NCBI GenBank assembly: GCA_036940085.1
Contig: JALLBK010000416.1
Location: 1 to 13,156 of the forward strand
Direction of reading: 5' to 3'
Length of the DNA stretch: 13,156 nt
Source of the DNA: Discostella pseudostelligera
Taxonomy: Eukaryota > Bacillariophyta > Thalassiosirophyceae > Thalassiosirales > Thalassiosiraceae
Positions 9,044-13,156 of this stretch are shown one piece after another. Position 1 is the stretch's first letter. Every line of letters begins with the position of its first letter. The notes beneath the pieces were generated by a model. The model ran no database searches. It saw nothing but the letters and a program-made list of their open reading frames with translations, and was not told where the DNA came from. The translations under genes and the position numbers were made by a program.

Positions 9044-9747
9044 TAGTGCTGCGGCTACACTAATTCCAATTGGCTTGATACTGATAGGTGGTGATGTGTT
9101 GTGGGTGTGTGGCAGCGGTAGTACCATATGCGGCAAGCTGTGTGTTGGCAGTGGAGAAAGGAAAGGAGGTAGAGGTAATAATAATATTGTACAACCGATC
9201 CTACTACCACATACTGTTTTGGTTTTGGCAATGCACCATTCCATGGTTGATGGAGGAGCTAGCGGTAGGTGCGCGGTCGTGGTGTTTTTGCTGGCTGCTG
9301 GCTGTGGAAATTGTTTTGTGTGGCGGAAGAATGGTGTCACCGTAGTCACCGTGCTGACGTATTTGGCGAACAATGCCAATCGCTTTTTTCCCGCCATACT
9401 GAATGACGTAGGCTCAATTGACCTGTGTAGGAATTAATACTAGAAAGTGTCACCATTTCCGCTGTCTGTCTGCCTGTCTCTTCGCTCCACAACCACACAA
9501 CACAACAATAGACAACATCACAATCACAGCCGCCGGCCGCACTCTCACCACTTGCCGCTATCGCCACCCCAACCACCGCCCGCCTGCGACACCAACACCA
9601 TACACAGTACGATACACAATGGCGAAGAACAACCCCTACCATACCTATCCCGCCGCCGCCTTCTAATCTCTCTCCCTTCCGCCTCCCCAAACCATCAGCA
9701 ACCATTATTATTCTCTTCGATACCTCCTACTCCGCCCCTATTTCGAC
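9044..9747. promoter_or_regulatory. Divergent region between PlsC and the DDX10-like helicase
   Basis: This region holds the promoters and 5' UTRs of two divergent genes. The left part (9044-9397) is open in frame with the PlsC gene on the minus strand and may be an N-terminal extension or 5' UTR. The right part is pyrimidine-rich (CTGTCTGTCTGCCTGTCTC near 9461-9480, then C/A-rich to 9747), as expected of a 5' UTR or core-promoter flank. A short upstream ORF at 9619-9666 precedes the helicase ATG. No clear TATA box is seen. Confidence 0.45.
9619..9666 (+). other. Upstream ORF before the helicase gene (15 codons plus stop)
   Basis: ATGGCGAAG… to TTCTAA encodes MAKNNPYHTYPAAAF. The ATG has A at -3 and G at +4, so it is in a good initiation context, and the ORF ends about 80 nt before the helicase start. 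If the transcript starts upstream of 9619, it could limit translation of the main ORF. Whether the mRNA includes it is not known from the sequence. Confidence 0.4.
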
Positions 9748-12270
9748 ATGGCCAAGCAGCGACTGAACGCTACAGCGCTCGAGCAAGCGGCCATATCGCG
9801 TCTTCAACAACGCATCAAGGACGAATGTCCCGATCGAGGATATGCGCCGCCTCTCAATCAAAAGGTCTCCTTCCGCTCACTGCCCATTTCGGAGGCCACA
9901 TTGCGTGGCTTGGAGGAGGGCGATGGTAAACAAAAACAGCAGCAGCGAGGGAAACCGAACAATGGCAGCGGCAAGAAGCCTGGCAATAATCTTAGCAATA
10001 AGAAACAATTTTGGACCATGACAGATATCCAAAATGCTTGCATTCCGCATGCGTTGAAGGGGAGAGATATTTTAGGTGCGGCGAGGACTGGAAGGTGAGA
10101 CGATCTTGTTGATGTTGATATTTATTATTGTTATTGGGGGAAAATGAATTACTCATCACACTTCCTTTTTTCAATGCTTGCATCTTACAGTGGGAAAACA
10201 CTCGCATTCCTCATTCCAATCCTTGAAAAGCTATACCGACGTCAATTCACCCCTCCCGACGGACCAGGAGCCGTAGTTTTATCGCCCACCCGCGAGCTTG
10301 CTGTACAAACCTTTCAGGTATTACGAGCAATTGGTTCGTACCATCACTTTTCCGCTGGTATTCTAGTAGGTGGGAAGAAGGAATTTGGATTAGAGCAGCA
10401 GCATGTTCCAAAAATGAATATCATCATCGCTACACCCGGGAGACTACTACAGCATTTAGAGCAAACTGCAGGATTCGACGTCGATCGGGTCTGCGTTTTG
10501 GTACTAGACGAATGCGATCGGATACTTGATATGGGCTTTCGAGACCAGATGGTAAAAATATTAGATTATTTACCACCGGGGAATACCATAGAAAATTGTG
10601 ATGAACACGACAATGATGATCCCGAGATTCCAGGAAGGCAGACGATGCTCTTTTCGGCGACCCAGACAAAGCGCGTCGCGGACTTGGCAGCGTTGAGCCT
10701 CTATCGACCTGAATATCTTGGTGTGCACGATAAGGAAGCCAGCAAAACACCTGTGGGATTGGAGCAATCCGTCATGACAGTGCCATTGCATCACAAACTC
10801 AACGCTATCTACTCTTTCATCAAATCACACCTGAAATGCAAGACAATAATCTTCTTCTCATCATGCTCCCAGGTTCGTCACGCGTGGCAGATTTTTTGCA
10901 CAATGCAACCGGGTATCCCGTTATTGGCAATTCATGGCAAATTAAAACAAGAAACTCGAACAAAGCTTTATTTCGACTTTCTGCAGCGTCCACACGCCGT
11001 GTTGTTTGCAACTGACGTCGCGGCGAGGGGCCTGGATTTTCCCAATGTCGACTGGGTGGTACAGGCAGATTCGCCCGAGGATGTTGCCATGTATATTCAT
11101 CGCGTGGGTAGGACTGCACGTTATTCCTCGGGAGGCAAGGCATTGCTTCTGGTACTGCCGCAGGAGGAGCTAGGTGTGCTGAATGCTCTTGCGGAAGCTA
11201 AGATTAAGGTCAAGACGTGCAGCATGAATCCCAATAAGGCGGTATTAGTGTCGAGAAAGGCATCAGCAGTTGTGGCAGCCTCTGCCGATCTGAATCTTCT
11301 GGCGAAGAAGGCATTTAAATCATATCTTCGTTCGGTTCACTTGATGCCCAACAAAGAAATTATATTCCCCAGTGTCTCTGATTTGCCGTTGGAAGAATAT
11401 GCATTGAGCCTTGGGCTGGCAACCATGCCGACAGTGCGGTTCTTGAAAAAGCTGAACAACCGGGAGGAAGAACGAAAGAAGAAGAATGTGAATTACAAAT
11501 TGCTTCAGCTGAAGGAAGAGATCAAGGCCGAACGATTGATGAAGAAGATTGACAAATTGGGCGAACGCGGAGATAAGCCGGAAATTGATAAAAAGGAGTT
11601 GAAGTCTATCAAGGACAAAAAGAGGACAAGGGATGGTGAGACCGACAGTGAAACCGAGGGCAATAATGATGAGGATCTATTGGTTGTCAAGAAAGTTCAT
11701 GAGTGGGGTGAAGAAGTACTTCAGCCATTGCCTCAAGTCCAACTTAACCAGGCAAGCAAATCACGTCATGTCAAGAAAATTCGAATTGATGGATCTAGTA
11801 CAGGAGCCAATCATAGATTTGTATTCAATGATGAAGGAGACGTTGAGAAGGAGGATATGACTATGCAGGATGACACAGCATCTACAGCAACAAGTGATAA
11901 TAGTGCGAAGAGATTAACATCTGCGAGGAATGAGTATCTGGAGAGTGTACGCAATCGCCTGAGCAAGACAAAAGAACTTGATCAACAGGACGAGCGGGAT
12001 AGAATACAGGAGAAACATAAAAAGAGGAAAATGAAAGAAAAGAGTGAAGTAAAGAGGAACGACGATGAAGACAATGGTGGTGCTGTGGCAACATTGAGCG
12101 GGCATTATGACGAGACTGAGAATGATGATATTTTTGATCTAGAAGGAGAAGTGGATAATGAAAATGCCGACTCGTATGATGAAGGAAGTGACAACGATAG
12201 TGACAATAGTGATGAAGCTGTTGATGTCGGTGTGCAAGAAGAACTTGCGTTACGCATGCTTGGACACTGA
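9748..12270 (+). CDS. DBP4: DDX10/Dbp4-type DEAD-box RNA helicase, ribosome biogenesis
   Basis: This ATP-dependent RNA helicase belongs to the nucleolar Dbp4/DDX10 family, which in yeast acts in early 18S rRNA processing by releasing snoRNAs (U14, snR10) from pre-rRNA. Exons 9748-10094 and 10191-12270 join to 808 aa, close to family length. Motifs in order: F42 and TDIQ of the Q motif, separated by a Gly/Lys/Gln/Asn-rich insert at about 59-86; motif I AARTGSGKT (111-119), completed across the intron; PTREL (248-252); TPGR (197-200 of the second-exon numbering base, about 197-200); motif II DECD (222-225); SAT (271-273); FATDVAARGLDFP (about 388-400); and HRVGRTAR (419-426). The family-specific FKSYLRSVHLMPNKEI and LPLEEYALSLGLA segments (about 491-525) fit DUF4217. 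A K/E-rich coiled-coil-like stretch lies at about 534-600, and the tail is acidic (DIFDLEGEVDNENADSYDEG). Unusual features are DECD instead of DEAD and a short acidic insert near residue 250-262. Confidence 0.94.
10095..10190 (+). other. Intron of the DDX10-like helicase gene (96 nt)
   Basis: The donor is GGAAG|GTGAGA and the acceptor is CATCTTACAG|TGGG, with a pyrimidine-rich TTCCTTTTTTC tract before it. Phase-2 splicing makes the Ser codon of AARTGSGKT. Read-through meets TGA at once (10096-10098). The intron therefore splits the Walker A motif. Confidence 0.95.
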
Positions 12271-12544
12271 AATAATAAGAGTAATAACTGATCAATAACG
12301 ACTTGCCATTCTTCCACCCTCCTCCTGCCTCTGGAGATGGAGCCTCCTCCCTCCATCGCCACCTCCTATCCTATCCTGGTACATCTGATCACAGTGTGTC
12401 TGTGCTTGTTTGCCTAAAACATCAAATCCAGAAGATTGAGTCCACTAAATCTCCTCCTCCCCCCTCACCTTGAGTACTACCTTCTACTTGTTCACAAAGC
12501 TGACCAACAATGTGCTGGTAATATCACTCATGCAGATTCTTCAG
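12271..12544. other. 3' flank of the helicase gene, CT-rich
   Basis: AATAATAAGAGTAATAA directly after the stop (from 12271) could serve in polyadenylation. A CT-rich stretch follows, with an inverted repeat GATGGAG (12336-12342) and CTCCATC (12351-12357) around an 8-nt loop. No ORF here looks real. Confidence 0.4.
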
Positions 12545-13040
12545 TACTAAACATGCTGCTGACCAATGCTCCTGTGCCATTCTTGCTGTGAATGCTACTG
12601 GTGCAAGTGAAAAGAAATGAGGATGCACCTGACCAAGAATGCTGGTGACATGATGAGGAGGATGCTCCAATGCTCACCAATGCTTAACAACATTCCCCAA
12701 TGCTGACCATAATCATTGCTGGTGATTGTTGACATGGATGAGTGCTGGCCAATTTTGTTTTTGTGGTGACAAGGAGGTGCAGATGCTGACTGCAGCTGAC
12801 ACATTAGCATGAGAGGTGTTACTTACCAACAAGAATGCTGACCAATGATTGTGATGGTGACAAGGATGATACATAACACCTACCTGGTGTGTTGGTCCAT
12901 GCTGGCTAAGCAAGATCAACACCAACTATGATTACCAAGAAGTATGCCGATGCTGGGGACCACCATGCTGCTGGCAAGAATGCTAGTTCATGCTGACTAA
13001 TTCAAAATGCTGCCAATGCTGATTGGGATGGTGCTGGTAA
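12545..13040. repeat. Degenerate ATGCT(G)-rich interspersed minisatellite-like block
   Basis: ATGCT occurs about 17 times by hand count in under 500 nt, where about 0.5 would be expected by chance on one strand. The core is usually CCAATGCTGACC or GAATGCTGG. The complement AGCAT is nearly absent on the plus strand, so the repeats are in one orientation. Spacing is irregular (about 8 to 83 nt), which suggests an old, decayed tandem repeat. No long ORF crosses it on either strand. Confidence 0.65.
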
Positions 13041-13156
13041 AGACCTGCACAGGTGCAGAGGTGAAGAGGTGCAGGGTGCAGGTACAAAGGTGGTGCAGAG
13101 GAGGTGTAGAGGTGCAGGTGCAGAGGTGCAGAGGTGCAGAGGTGCAGAGGTGCAGA
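13041..13156. repeat. GGTGCAGA tandem repeat array, continuing past the window
   Basis: Imperfect GGTGCAG units begin at about 13051 and become perfect at the right end. Five exact 8-bp copies of GGTGCAGA occupy 13117-13156, with a 6-bp GGTGCA partial unit just before. The array reaches the window edge, so its true length is unknown. The unit length is not a multiple of three, so it is unlikely to be coding. Confidence 0.92.

Noticed and set aside
12336..12357. 7-bp hairpin as a transcription terminator
   Set aside because: The stem is short, no U tract follows, and rho-independent termination does not apply to a nuclear protein-coding gene.
11882..12362. Minus-strand open frames opposite the helicase C-terminus
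   Set aside because: Their His/Leu/Ser-rich composition is the complement of the Asp/Glu/Lys-rich acidic tail of the helicase.
12595..12925. Two minus-strand open frames of about 70 codons inside the ATGCT-rich repeat
   Set aside because: They are short, overlap in different frames, begin and end at random within the repeat and show no family-like motif.
13041..13156. CRISPR array or telomere
   Set aside because: The units are directly tandem 8-mers without spacers, and they are not a TTAGGG-type telomere repeat. The setting is also eukaryotic coding DNA.

Overview
This window is nuclear DNA of a photosynthetic stramenopile, most likely a diatom. Two predicted proteins (the genes at 4859-6483 and 7666-9043) have a signal peptide ending in A|F (VSA|FQ and TCA|FQ). 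That resembles the ASAFAP-type bipartite signal that takes proteins into secondary red plastids. The genes carry short spliceosomal introns (73-115 nt, all starting GTGA), Ser/Asn-rich low-complexity stretches, and domain combinations typical of algae. The species cannot be named from the sequence alone.

Layout, left to right. (1) 195-4369, minus strand: a four-exon plant/protist organellar DNA polymerase (POP, family A). Its 3'-5' exonuclease and polymerase motifs are intact, and two SAP-like modules are inserted between the exonuclease and palm/fingers regions. (2) 4370-4858: a divergent promoter region. (3) 4859-6483, plus strand: an unrecognised multi-membrane-span protein with a plastid-type presequence. 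Its reading frame shifts at a run of seven G. (4) 6846-7334, plus strand: a secreted Kazal-type protease inhibitor with Arg at the predicted P1 position. (5) 7666-9043, minus strand: a plastid-type lysophosphatidate acyltransferase (PlsC family) with one intron; its start is uncertain and the frame is open upstream to an ATG at 9397. (6) 9044-9747: a second divergent promoter region, containing a 15-codon upstream ORF. (7) 9748-12270, plus strand: a DDX10/Dbp4-type DEAD-box helicase for ribosome biogenesis, with DECD in place of DEAD. (8) 12271-13156: non-coding DNA that passes into a degenerate ATGCT-rich repeat and then a GGTGCAGA tandem array running off the window edge.

These are independent single genes, not an operon. 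A loose theme is that three of the five gene products (organelle DNA polymerase, plastid-type membrane protein, plastid-type lipid acyltransferase) are probably organelle-directed. The POP and membrane-protein genes also share a divergent intergenic region. I found no RNA gene, transposon or CRISPR array. The observations most worth following are the tandem SAP insertion in the polymerase, its two possible targeting starts, the frame break in the membrane protein, and the repeat block at the right end.
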